DNA of 64,000 bases from Trichopria drosophilae (taxonomy: Eukaryota; Arthropoda; Insecta; Hymenoptera; Diapriidae): the NCBI GenBank assembly GCA_030407085.1, contig CM059582.1:74900001-74964000 (forward strand), read 5' to 3'. Every line of letters begins with the position of its first letter. The first letter of the stretch is position 1. Under the pieces are notes generated by a model. It worked only from the letters and a program-made list of their open reading frames with translations. It was not told where the DNA came from and ran no database searches. Below, in pieces: positions 35,002-45,900 of the stretch. Position numbers and translations under genes: made by a program.

Positions 35002-35596
35002 TGCCGGTTTTTTCAGCCGCTGTACTAAAAGCGTCTATAGTGGATATGTAACTGGTATGTGTAGACGATGACTGTACCGACGACGTTGATGAAACTGTTT
35101 CGTCGTCCTCGGTGTTTATACGCGAAACTATCCACTTTCGCAATTTTAATGAGTTATTCAGAGCGCACATGTATTTATCAGTTTTTCTGATTCCGTGATA
35201 TATGCAGAAGGCTTCATCCGTGTTGATTTGAGCAAACGTCGGCGCATCGGGATCCTCTTCTAAATTTTCGACCGGTCGAGTAATAATTTTCTCCAAAAAT
35301 TGTTTCTTTTGATGGCCTCGTACATAAATACGCGATGCGTCTCGTGTAATCTCTCAAAGTAAGTTAAATATTTTAGTAGCATCTGTTTCACTGTCGAACC
35401 ACTCGATACCATGATGATACTCGGAGAGATACGAGTTTGTTTTGCGCAAATTTACAGGTAATTCGAAAAAATTATCAGTAGATCTGAGAATCCAATGTCC
35501 AATATAATTTTTTTCGATACAAGCAATAGCAATATCTTTCGGTGTAAAACAGCGCTTTTTATTCAAAAAACCTTGAACGTCTATTATAAAACGCAT
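34862..35596 (-). pseudogene. conserved Maverick protein of unknown function (one nonsense codon)
   Basis: The frame runs from ATG 35596 to 34862 with a single in-frame TGA at 35354-35356. The N-terminal part starts M-R-F-I-I-D-V-Q-G-F and includes F-T-P-K-D-I-A; after the stop comes I-Y-V-R-G-H-Q-K-K-Q-F-L-E, then F-C-I-Y-H-G-I-R and C-A-L-N-N-S, then a Ser/Thr-rich tail. This pattern recurs in insect Maverick-like elements. The D-x-Q-G-F start recalls exonuclease-like folds, but I do not assign a function. The 3' end overlaps the protease start in another frame. Confidence 0.65.
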
Positions 35597-35699
35597 CTTT
35601 TATTCTTTGTGGCTCGACATGGAACAAACGACTGACATCAAAGGTCATGCGAACACAGTATTTTAAACTACATCATACGTAGCTCATCTCGTTATAGCT

Positions 35700-37016
35700 T
35701 TAAGGATTATAATCTGTAATAATTTGGCGGGAAGAATCAATTTCCAAGACATTATCATATTCCGCGTAAAATATGTCATTCACGGTGTTTACTAAGGCAG
35801 CATCGAATCGTCCTTCTATGCGTAGACAACCGCTCTTTACGAGGTTCCAATGAGTAACGCAACTTGCGGAAAGATCTGATGTCAAATCAAAAACAAATAG
35901 GCAATAGCCGTTAGCGAATTCTTCTCTCGAGATTTCGTTTCCTTCATTCATAAAATGAATGCCGGTACCAGAAAATAAGGTGTGATATGCTTCTACGAAA
36001 AGTTTAGAATTTTCTTTAAAGTTTGGTTGAAGGGGCTTGCTCGGAATTTGCGTGCCATCAACGTATAGCGATAAAAAGTTTATACCATAATTTTGAAAAT
36101 TGAACGGATTAAGACGACGATCTCTATTGAAAGCTTTATTGTCAATGAAACCGATAACTACTCTTTGCGGTAACTGACCTAGTATGACGTTGTCGAGTGT
36201 ATCACCTAGTATTCCGTTATGTAAAACAAACTATTTCACCTCGACTCTGGTGACTGGATAGTTTCTCGTCGTATTGGAAAGGGTTTTTGCATGTGCGAGA
36301 AGAATTCGAGGATTTATTTTGGCTCTTCGTACGAACAATGTAATATCGCTAATGTTAACTGAAAATTTTCCATCCGTGGATTCATCCATGAGTGAGAATG
36401 CATCTTTAGATCGAACAAGCCGTAACCGTATTTCGACACCGTTTAGCATAAATTTGCCTTGATTGAATACATCGCAGTGCAGATGACCAATAAGATCCAC
36501 TATCTGTGAATTTTCCGTATATTTTTTAAGGTTAACGAGTCCAACATTGTTATTTTGTGTTGGTAATCGATCCATATGATTTCCCGTGTCCTTATACCAT
36601 AGTGTCGATGTCAAGTGGGAGGATTTTGCGGCGGGTCCATAGTTTAACAATGTCTCTATGTACGATCGGTACGCGTATATATTATTCGTTGGTGATACTA
36701 GTTTTTGATTGAAGAAAACATCTACTTGATTGAACATTGAATGTAAGAAATTATTCACAGGCGCAACTTTAGCATTATCCTCTGCGTGGCTAGGATGAAT
36801 TCTCGCTTTAAGACAAATCATTGTATGCGCAAGGTCAATGTACTCTTCGCCATGGCCAGGCACAACAAATTCGATCGGTGAGTCATCCGTTAAAGACGAC
36901 ACGGGCTTATAGTGTACCCAGTGCGAGCTCTCGATCGTTGTCTGGGTTGGGGGAAGCGGGAAGAGGTCGAGCTCTGATTTCATGCACTCACACGAATGTG
37001 AATGAAGGAAAGACAT
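35700..37016 (-). pseudogene. Maverick major capsid protein (double jelly-roll), one nonsense codon
   Basis: Same-frame reading from ATG 37016 to 35700, 438 codons before the final stop, interrupted only by TAG at 36231-36233. The N-terminus S-F-L-H-S-H-S-C-E-C-x-K-S-E-L-D-L-F, the P-P-T-Q-T-x-I-E-S-S block and Y-I-D-L-A-H-T are hallmarks of Maverick hexon-like capsid proteins. The second half has V-I-L-G-Q-L-P-Q-R-V-V-I-G-F and a C-terminal segment with F-V-F-D-L-T. It would form the icosahedral shell. No frameshift is seen. Starts 12 nt after the PW-like gene ends. Confidence 0.85.
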
Positions 37017-37028
37017 TATGACTGTTTA

Positions 37029-37613
37029 TTACCCAAATATGTCGTTCGTTAAGTTATTACGTTTTCGCTTTCTAGGCGTCCGCTTTGCACTACTTTTCCT
37101 CTTTGACGTCTTCTTTTTGCTTTTTCTCCCCGTCTTCGCCTTTTTCATCTTTCGTTTCGCAATATGACCCGTTTTTGTTTTCCGTAACTTATTGTTCTTG
37201 CGACGACGTTTCGCGTCACGTGTAGACGTATTACCAATCCAATACTGAGAAGAATGAATTTGCGACATACTCTTATAACCCGCACCAGACATTATTTTGG
37301 AAAGCTTCTCTTTCGTCTTATTTGCAAGAATTTTTCCAGACTCTTTTGCTCGATTCTTCAATGATTCTTTTAAAGTCACGTTACGTTCACCCACGTCTTC
37401 CAGTACATTTATTCCTGTACGCAAGGCTTCTTTCCCAATTGACGTTCCACCTTTCCTGAGTAAAGGTAGAATGCGTCTGAATAATCCTCCGAGAAAACTA
37501 TCTATACCTCGTTGACCTCGGTGATCCACGGAACCGACATAGACGATACGAATTCCCCGAACGGCACCACCGCCACACTGATCCTCGTAGTACGAAATAT
37601 AGTGATCGATCAT
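37029..37613 (-). CDS. PW-like basic Maverick structural protein
   Basis: Intact 194-aa ORF. The N-terminal region has D-Q-C-G-G-G, then G-I-D-S-F-L-G-G-L-F-R-R-I-L-P-L-L-R-K-G and G-K-E-A-L-R-T-G-I-N-V-L, a glycine/hydrophobic amphipathic segment conserved in Mavericks. The C-terminal third is extremely Lys/Arg-rich, ending N-D-I-F-G. Likely a virion core or membrane-active protein comparable in position to adenovirus minor proteins; this role is inferred. It lies between the penton-like gene (30 nt) and the major capsid gene (12 nt). Confidence 0.75.
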   Translation of the reverse strand: MIDHYISYYEDQCGGGAVRGIRIVYVGSVDHRGQRGIDSFLGGLFRRILPLLRKGGTSIGKEALRTGINVLEDVGERNVTLKESLKNRAKESGKILANKTKEKLSKIMSGAGYKSMSQIHSSQYWIGNTSTRDAKRRRKNNKLRKTKTGHIAKRKMKKAKTGRKSKKKTSKRKSSAKRTPRKRKRNNLTNDIFG

Positions 37614-37643
37614 TTCCTCGTATAATACACTTTTTACCGTTCA

Positions 37644-38489
37644 TTAATACTGTCGTTTGAATTGTAGAGTAACGGTCAACGTCCCATACTCGAATGGTAT
37701 TGGTGCACCCGCGTGATCTCTTATATCGATTGTAATCTCTCGAAAATTTTTCGCAAGGAGAGGAATATAATTTGGCGGAGAAAAATGCTTCACAACAGTT
37801 TCACCGTAATTATAATTTTTACCACCAACGTTTACGATACGTAGTAAGGACACTTGAGCATCATCGACCATATTGGGCTCGCATATGTCCGTGTATACAA
37901 ATAACTGATCGGGTATTGCACGTAACAAACTAGCTAGATAGCGTCACTCCTTTATAAAGCTTTCATTTTCTCGCTCAATATTTTGTAGAAAGTATGTATC
38001 TGGTAATACATCGTGGAGTCCCAGAATCTTGTTTACAGAACTATGAAAGGTAAAAAAGTGTGAACTTTTGCAGTCTTTTTGCACGCAATATGGCGTAACG
38101 AAACCACCGCGCGATTTGGCATATTTAAATTGTAAGTGTATGGGATCAGATCCATAACCAGTTTTGATATTTTCATTGATTGCGTCTACAAAATCGGATA
38201 CTTCTCTGTAATGACCTTCGGGTATATTAATATCAGTAGTTTCAATAACTTGCAATCCATCCGATGTCGCATATTTGCTTGTAATTTCAAAGGAGCAATT
38301 ATCTCGTTTTATGTGAACGATACTGTAAGGCACGTGAATTTCCGATAAGCCTACTAACCACGCACCCGTTAATTGTATTTCCTTGGGTAGTACGGTTGTA
38401 AATCTCGTCATAGGGTTGTCGGGAAAATATTTCATGCTACTGTTACTACGCAAAACTATAAAAAAATCGTCTGCTTGGGACTGATGCAT
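37644..38489 (-). pseudogene. penton-like minor capsid protein (one nonsense codon)
   Basis: Same-frame reading from ATG 38489 to 37644 with one TGA at 37944-37946. N-terminus F-F-I-V-L-R-S-N-S-S-M-K-Y-F-P-D-N, then T-G-A-W-L-V-G-L-S-E-I, the signature of the Maverick single jelly-roll minor capsid protein. After the stop: L-F-V-Y-T-D-I-C-E-P and I-D-I-R-D-H-A-G-A-P-I-P-F, also typical. Total ~281 codons. The ATG lies one base after the integrase TAA, showing tight packing. It would occupy capsid vertices. Confidence 0.85.
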
Positions 38490-38490
38490 T

Positions 38491-39594
38491 TTACAGATTT
38501 TTTAAATTTTCTGCAGGTATCCATGAATTAAATTGCTCAGGATAACCTACCCAGCTGACAAAGACTTCCTTCTTTGAACCTCGCCCTCTAGTGCGAATCA
38601 CACTGTCAATTTTAAATTCTTGTTCCATTTTAATTTTTGAGACTGCACCCAGCTCTTGTGGATATAAATAGCCCTCGATTTCCTCTCCACTCAAGTCTTC
38701 GAGCTTGTAAACAAAGAGATTTTGACGTTTTAAGACACTCTTTATAAGAAAAATGTCTTCGGTCCACCCTCGCTCGTACCTTTTCTTAAACGCATTTTTG
38801 GCAGTACTGATTCGTACGTAATCTCCTACCTGATATTTATACGTCTTTGTGTTCTTTACAGGATATCGCGACTCGATATTTCTTCGGGCGATATGTGCAT
38901 TGAATAACGTAACCGAAGCAGGAGTCATTTCTATACTCGTATGCAGAGAATTATTATAAGCTTCGACAATATTGTGCGCAACATCAATGTAATGTCTTGT
39001 ATTATTACGTGTAAAATAGCGCCAAATTCGTTCTTTAAGTGTTCGGTTGAAGCGTTCCACAACCGCGGCTTTTACATCAGGGTGGCTGCGGGTAACTCGA
39101 AACTGAACATTACGTTCTCGTAGATAATTCTGTACTTGTTTACCAACAAATTGTTTTCCGCGGTCTGTTTGAAGAGTGACAGGATTTTCGCCACGGTCGA
39201 AAATCCTCTTGAAACCTGAGAGGACCTCGAGTGAGCTTTTATCACGTAACGATTCAATCCATACGTACTTGCTTAAAACGTCTATGACAACGAGAATGTA
39301 ACTTTTGTTATCGTTGTACGTTTTTAGAGATCTTAGATCAACAAGGTCGGCTTCTCAGAGATCATCGATATTTGTGACGTCATATCTTAAACGCTGAAAA
39401 CGGCGTCTTATAGGTCTATGCAGAGTGTATGCATCTTGTTGATTTAACCACTCTCGAACATCGTCCGATGACACGTGCTCATGCTTCTTAAAAAAACGAA
39501 TAACATTTCGAGCTCCCGAGTAGCTAGCATGTTGCGAAGGATTGTAATAAACACGTTCGATCTCGTCTCCGTTAAAATTTAGAGACTCATCCAT
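38491..39594 (-). pseudogene. Maverick integrase with C-terminal chromodomain (one nonsense codon)
   Basis: Retrovirus-type DDE integrase. The N-terminal part (39594-39358) has Y-N-P-S and L-H-R-P-I-R-R-R-F. After an in-frame TGA at 39355-39357 the same frame continues: catalytic D in V-V-I-D-V-L-S-K-Y, D in L-Q-T-D-R-G-K-Q-F, E in V-V-E-R-F-N-R-T-L. The C-terminal ~50 residues form a chromodomain (S-V-I-R-T-R-G ... V-S-W-V-G-Y-P ... S-W-I-P). Chromodomains on integrases are thought to steer insertion to modified histones. The start overlaps the end of the upstream gene by 16 nt. Confidence 0.9.
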
Positions 39595-40490
39595 TCCATT
39601 TGACTCTTCTTCGCTTCCTCTCGTTTTTCTTCGATCCCGTTTTTGTCGTCGTCGTCGTCGTCATCGTCGTTGTTAATATTTTCTGTCAAATTTCTTTTTC
39701 CTAATCTCGCTGCATATATAATCTCTCGAGATTTTTTACCAAATCGTGGAGTAGATCCAAGTTTCCACAAGTTTTTATTGCCAATGGAATGTGCAGAAAT
39801 ACGTTCCGCCCGTAGTGTACGAATAAAGTCTTCGCGGCCAACTGGATGTACGGAATTTCGCGAGCGTGTTGCATCGTTGACGAGTGCGACTATATCGGAG
39901 CCAATAAGGTCATAACCGTCGATACTTACAACACCTTCATTATCCCAGGATATGCGTTTTGAACGCTGGAGATGATTCATCAATTTCAAGGCTTTCTGCA
40001 GGTAAGAAAGTGGAACACTTTTAAGTATTTCAGGGATAGAAATAGAAGGTGGTATTTCCTTACGACTTTTTTCTTTTTGTAATTCCTTTTCCGGTAAGTC
40101 GTTCACGTGTTGAGTGTCATCTCGTTGATATTGTCCCCCCCATTCGATACATGCAGCACCCTCGTTGTTATTAGCGTCATCATTCGTGTTCTTATCGTTT
40201 ATTCGTTTTTCATCGTACAGATGTTTGGAAAAAAATGTAAATAACGCTGCAGCGTTTGTATATACCGGGCTAGTTTTCTGCTTTCTCCGAATATCCGAGC
40301 AGCTTCTCCGTCTTTGATTTCTATTGCACAATTACGATCGTTGAAAGATCCGTAATTTCCATCGTGGAGAATATTCGACAGTTCTTCGTCCAATCTCGAA
40401 AGCACTGTTCCTGGCGGTTGCACTGTTTTCGTTTCATCAGTTGTGCCTACTTCGTTTTCAGGAACAAGTATCATTTTCTTTGCGTGTTCC

Positions 40491-40492
<2 letters not shown>
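39579..40492 (-). pseudogene. conserved MEHAKKM-type Maverick protein, copy B (one frameshift)
   Basis: Starts M-E-H-A-K-K-M at 40492. After ~85 codons the frame breaks at a seven-base A/T run (40229-40235); comparison with copy A indicates one base missing. The rest (from ~40230 to 39579) is open: acidic, Asn-rich linker, then S-K-R-I-S-W-D-N-E-G-V-V-S-I-D-G-Y-D-L-I-G-S-D-I, P-V-G-R-E-D-F-I-R and a K-L-G-S-T-P-R-F-G block, and an Asp run near 39650. Family conserved in Mavericks; role unknown. A GT microsatellite touches the start codon. Confidence 0.75.
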
Positions 40493-40539
<47 letters not shown>

Positions 40540-40542
40540 TGT
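40493..40542. repeat. (GT)n microsatellite at a Maverick start codon
   Basis: About 24 GT units ending one base from the ATG (minus strand) of the gene at 40492. Confidence 0.95.
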
Positions 40543-40551
40543 GAACTTATT

Positions 40552-40850
40552 CTTAACTAGAACTGAACAATTTAGAGAAAACCGCACCTACAATTGGAGC
40601 TAATAGGATTGGCAAAAAATTTCCACCTTTCTGCAAAGGAGTCGTTTTTTCCGTTTCCACGTGACAATTCCGCTACGGGTGCGGGCGCCTGTTTTCTTGA
40701 TGACTGTATTCTTTCTTGATAACGCGAGTTTACGCAGTATATTTTTGTATTTTCTAAGTAACGTTTTCTCGTGCGATTTTAACGAAACTACGCCATACAA
40801 TACGTTGAGCGCACATTCGCAAATATGCTTTATGAGTCGGTAACCGACGA
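40552..40850 (-). pseudogene. pX-like Maverick protein remnant, copy B
   Basis: Homologous to 726-1292: the C-E-C-A-L-N-V-L-Y-G block and K-R-K segment are present in the 40600-40890 frame. A frameshift near 40635 then moves the conserved hydrophobic tail (G-G-N-F-L-P-I-L-L-A-P) into another frame that ends near 40552. Homology upstream of the C-E-C block fades after ~40850, so the N-terminus is deleted along with the ATPase. Confidence 0.65.
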
Positions 40851-40890
40851 AGTAATTTACGGTTAACATACACAGTATTAATTCCGTCAT

Positions 40891-41495
40891 ACCACACCCG
40901 AGAGATGGAAAACTTTCTTCTAGTATTACTTGAATGACAATTGAGAATTTATGTAATAAATTTTCAGGAAAAAAATATTAATACCGTCAAAAATCGTCGA
41001 CAGTTTTTATTTCAGATAAATATTTAGTTCCCAGATAAGAAATTGAAAGGAACGCATGAATATGACCATTGTGAGAGTATGAAAAATATTAATAACAGAA
41101 GAATTTGAATACAAAGCAATAAATCCACGTTGAATGGAAATTTAATACTTATATTAACGTTTTCGTATAAATTTCAGTTTCTGCTTAATATCTAGCTTCG
41201 GATTCACGGAATCTTTATTGTACTTAAGTACGCATACGTGTTATAAACATCACGATTTCTTCTTCTACGGGAAGAACAGTGAAATAGCTTTTAAGTAAGG
41301 GTATTCATAAATCTGTCTCGTACTAAACGTGATTGCTCACTCATTAACAATAAATAAAGTCTCGGTGGTAGGGAAGGGAGGGTAAAACTTGGAGATTTTT
41401 TTCGTGGCTGAGATTGTCAGATTTAGTTTCACTCTCATAGTGAGAACATCAGGGTGAAAATTTTTGACAAGTGTGGTCAAGTTGGTATTCGTAAA
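40891..41495. other. AT-rich gap where the ATPase is expected
   Basis: No open frame of interest. In copy A this interval contains the ATPase and further upstream sequence. A CTCATAGTGAGAA motif precedes the three-exon gene at ~41435. Presumed deletion scar plus promoter of the plus-strand genes. Confidence 0.5.
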
Positions 41496-42839
41496 ATGGC
41501 CTGTGAAATGCGGAAGTTATTGTGTAATTGTGTCAGTTTTGTTGTTACCGTGAATCCGCGTATCGCAGATATTTTTGGTCCGCGGTACTTAGTTAGTGCC
41601 GCAAGAAAATCGTATGAGCGCTTGAGCCATGATTTTCGACAATTTCTGCGGTACCTTATTATGGAAGATCCACAACAATTTCGCGCACTTTTTGCCGAAA
41701 TTATTAAACACCGCGACATGGGATCGATGATGATAGGCGACGTCATCAAATCCCGCGGACTAAGGAATAATCGCGACTTTGCGGATATCCTTCAGCATTG
41801 CGAGGAAGTACGCGGTAAGTGCATTCTTTATACAAATTTTTACGATCAATTTTAATGTTGGTATTAGTAATACTTTATTGTTTTAAACTTATTAATATAT
41901 GAAAACGTGTGTCTTAAATTGTTTAAAAAAAAAGTTTCTTATATTTTTTGATAATTCAAGGTCACTTGAGGGGTATAGCTGTTTGAAGAGATTGCGCTTT
42001 TCAAACGATTGATGTAATTCCGGGAGCTTGAAGTGTCTGAAACTAAAAAAAAAATATATTGGATCAATACAATTGAAAAGGCGGATATTTTAAAATTATT
42101 TTCCTTATTTTTTTAACGTAAATTGTACTTTAATAAAAATATATATTAATATTAATTTTTGAAAATCGCTCTACGCGTTCGAGACCGTTGCATTGATATG
42201 CGTTTTTTTTACTTAGTCATGGATACAAAATATTTTATCCGCAATATTTTTACATACATTTGCTGTAAAAAAAATCCGTGATTAAAAAAAAAAGATATAA
42301 TCGATTTCTTTTTAAGAAAATTCCTAGATTGAACCCTTTATTCATAAATAATTTGATTTTTATTAAGATTTGTTATAAATTTTCAGAAATGTATGAATCG
42401 TTGTTCCAAGAACAGATGTCCGTTGCAACGGGTGACCTGGAATCCGAGGAGGAAACAGTTTTACTGGATGATTCCCGTTCCGTTAGAGAAGACGATCTTC
42501 ACGCAGGAGAGCCCTACGATGGCGCAAATCGTCTCCGTCAGCCAATATTGGCTGATATTTCAATAGAAGAATCCGAACATCGGGCATTTGCATATATGGC
42601 AGCAATAAACCAACGTAAGTTAAACGATACATTTAATCAAGCGAATACAAGCTAAACGTAGAATTTTTTATTTTATAATCTTATTTTATACAGATGCGAG
42701 AACAAGTGATTTTCACAGTAATCAATATCGACGTCGTATGCAAAAAGTGCAAAATTGGTTGGCCAATATGTATAATACGCATGGTGATAATGTTTTCCCG
42801 CCGAAAAAATTCATGCAGGTGGTCTTTGATGAAGAATGA
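41496..42839 (+). CDS. three-exon gene directly upstream of PolB, copy B (intact)
   Basis: Exon 1 41496-41814 (319 nt, donor GTAAGT), exon 2 42387-42614 (acceptor TTTTCAG, donor GTAAGT), exon 3 42694-42839 (acceptor TATACAG, stop TGA 42837-42839). Both introns are phase 1 and the joined frame is open, 230 codons. Exon 1 has I-F-G-P-R-Y-L-V-S-A-A-R-K-S-Y; exon 2 is acidic; exon 3 has Q-Y-R-R-R-M-Q-K-V-Q-N-W-L-A. Copy A has the same architecture with an identical 319-nt exon 1. Largely helical by composition; no family recognised. The following PolB exon also begins in phase 1 and lacks an early ATG, so exon 3 may splice on into PolB instead of ending here. Confidence 0.65.
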
Positions 42840-42948
42840 TACACACTTGTTCCCGTTACTTATTACGTATACATAAATATTCTTACAAAAAAAATCTATT
42901 GCAATATTAAATTTTGACAAAATCACACAACTTTCTTTCTGCTTTCAG

Positions 42949-45900
42949 CCGAAGGCGACTCCGTCGTAAGTGGAACGATCGACACAGATGATAGTCCGGA
43001 CAATTCCCGTTTTACGGAGACACCACAGCCGATATCGGAAGCTTCGATCATTACAATTGATGATAGTATGGATGGTGACAACGACGACGACGACGACGAC
43101 GACGATGAGGATGTTGACGATGATGAAGACGGTGATAACGATGGTGACAACTACGACGACGACTACTACGACGAGGATGACGAACCCTATGGTGATAATA
43201 GCGACGATGAATTTGAGGACGATATGGACAACGAAAACCATTATGAAGACTTGGAGGATAATAATGATGACAGTATGATGCTTCACAATGATAATGACAG
43301 CGTTGTATTTCTTGAAGAAGAGCGCGGTAACAATGTGTTTCAATACGGCTGTGGTATGTCCACAAGTAATTATTTAATCATTATTAATCGTTCGTCACGA
43401 GAATATAATCGGTTCTGGCGTAATTGGTGAATGTTGACCCGTTAACATTTTTAGAAAACATGATAGACGAGTTGTTCAAATTAATAATTTCAGAAAATTT
43501 TTTAACAACCCCTGATGACAATGTAGATCAGATAATCGACAACAATAACATCGATTTAATCGGGATAACTTTCGCTTCGAGCAGTTTTATAAAACCGGCA
43601 GGGATTTCATTTAGACCTATAAATAATTTGAGGCAGGAGGACTTATGGGACCTCATAAGTTCTATAGTGCAAAGTGCACAAAATTTCGTACTTGATGACA
43701 CCTTTGAAATAGACGTGCATCAAGTACGAATTCCTAATGGTAGCGGTTGCAACAACGGTCGATTTATCAATGGGGCACTATTAAAGTGCAGGTCGACCGT
43801 AACGATTTTCAATAACGATAAATTATGTTTTCCGCGGGCTCTTGTTGTAGGGGAGTATTATTTGTCAAAAAATTCTATACCAAGCGCAGAGTTTAATCAT
43901 ACCTGGAAATGAATTAGAAACAATCGTTTCCAATTACAATGTGCACGAGAATTAATTTCCCAGGTGAACATTGAAATTCCAGAAACGGGCTGTTGGACGC
44001 CTCATTTTACGCAATTTCAATCTTATTATGACACAAAAGGAATAGCTATCGTAATTCACGATGAAGATAATGTAGGTAATGGCAGTGAACTTATTTTTGA
44101 TGATCGTCGTCGTATCGGTAATGGACCTGAACGTCTTATTCATTTGTTGTATCATCCCCGTGCTCAGCACTTTTCAGTAATAGTAAATATCATGGGTATC
44201 TGCGGGCGAAGAAACTACTATTGCCAAATTTGCAATAAAAAGTATTCGTTACCAAACATGCATAACTGTCCAAATACATGTGACAGATGTTACGGTCAAC
44301 CTGCCTGTTCCAAGAATAGTATGTTGATTCATTGCTCCTCTTGTAACCGCTACTTTTTTGGACAAATATGTTTCGAAAAACATCAGCTACCAGGGTCATA
44401 CACAAAGACAAAACGTGGTATCCGAAGTGTATGTACAGTAATTAATATTTGTAAAATTTGTAATAAATTTATTAATAATTTGCGTGGAAAGCACGAATGT
44501 GGAATAAGTTACTGCAAACGCTGTACATGTAAACATTCTATAAATGCCTACTGTTACATGCAGAGTATTAAAAAACATAGTAAACGTGTTATATCATCAG
44601 ACGTGAGTTTAAATGTACAACCATCGACATCGTCATCGTCTATTAATACAACTACTATCTTCCGGACTCGACAAAACATCCGTCCACTCTATTTGTTTTT
44701 TATAACTTCGAAACGCGTCAGGACGAGTCATATCGTGGAAACGATGAAATAAAAAAACACACAGTATGCCTCTGCCTTGCGCAGCAGGTATGCGATGCAT
44801 GTATCGACATTGACAGTATGAATGTACGCTGTAACTTTTGCGGTATCAGAGAGTTCATTTTTAAGCAGGATCCGGTTACCGAATTTCTCGATTTGGTCAT
44901 TCGTAGCAAAACAAATTTTTCAAAAATCATTTGTATAGCACATAATTCCAAAGGTTTTGACGCACAATTTATATTGACAAAATTAATACAAAGAAATAGG
45001 AACCAAACGACTCGAAAAAATCACGTATTCGATGTAATTTTAAACGGGAAACACATTATAAAAATTCAAATAGGAAAAACTTTCTTTATAGAAAGCTTAA
45101 ACTACTTTCATATGCGTTTAAGTGCCCTACCAAAAACATTTGGTTTACCAGTTTCCATCAAAAAAGGATATTTCCCGCATTTTTTTAATACATCAAGTAA
45201 CCAAAATTACATTGGTGATATGCCCGATGCGAAATTTTATTCTGCGGACACAATGTCTACGGAGGAACGAAAAAATTTTTATGCATGGCATACAGATGCA
45301 TTGATTCGCGGTGAACAGTTTGATTTGCAACGAGACATTGTTGAATATTGTCGGATGGATGTAGAAATATTAAGAAGGGCATGTATCGCTTTTCGTAAAA
45401 TTTTTATATCCTGTGGTAATGTATGTCCTTTTACAGAATGTGTGACGTTGGCATCTGCATGTTCACTTATATTTAGAAAAAATTGTTTAAAACCTGAAAC
45501 CATCGGGTTTCTACCAAACGCGAACGGTTACAGATGTACAGATAGACAATCCAAGATTGCACAAGAGTGGATGTTATTGTGCGAGGAGCAGTTTCACTGT
45601 CAAATCATGCATGCTAGACGCACTCGCGAATTTCGATTACCTGAAGGACCTCGAGTAGATGGGTTTATTCCTCCGGATATCGAATTCAGTATTAAGGGCC
45701 AGGTATTTCAGTTTCACGGATGCTATTATCATGGATGTCCCCGTTGTTTTGCAGAATCGCGCGAACAAAAACGGTCGCGCGGGGATAGTTTTAACGAACG
45801 TTATCGAAATACATTAGCTCTGACAGGCAAAATCCGTTCATACGGTTACATCGTTCATGAAAAATGGGAATGCGATTTCCTTCGCGAAAAAAAAGACAAT

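Noticed and set aside
43051..43365. Antisense His/Arg-rich ORFs
   Set aside because: Mirror translation of the Asp-rich PolB N-terminal segment.
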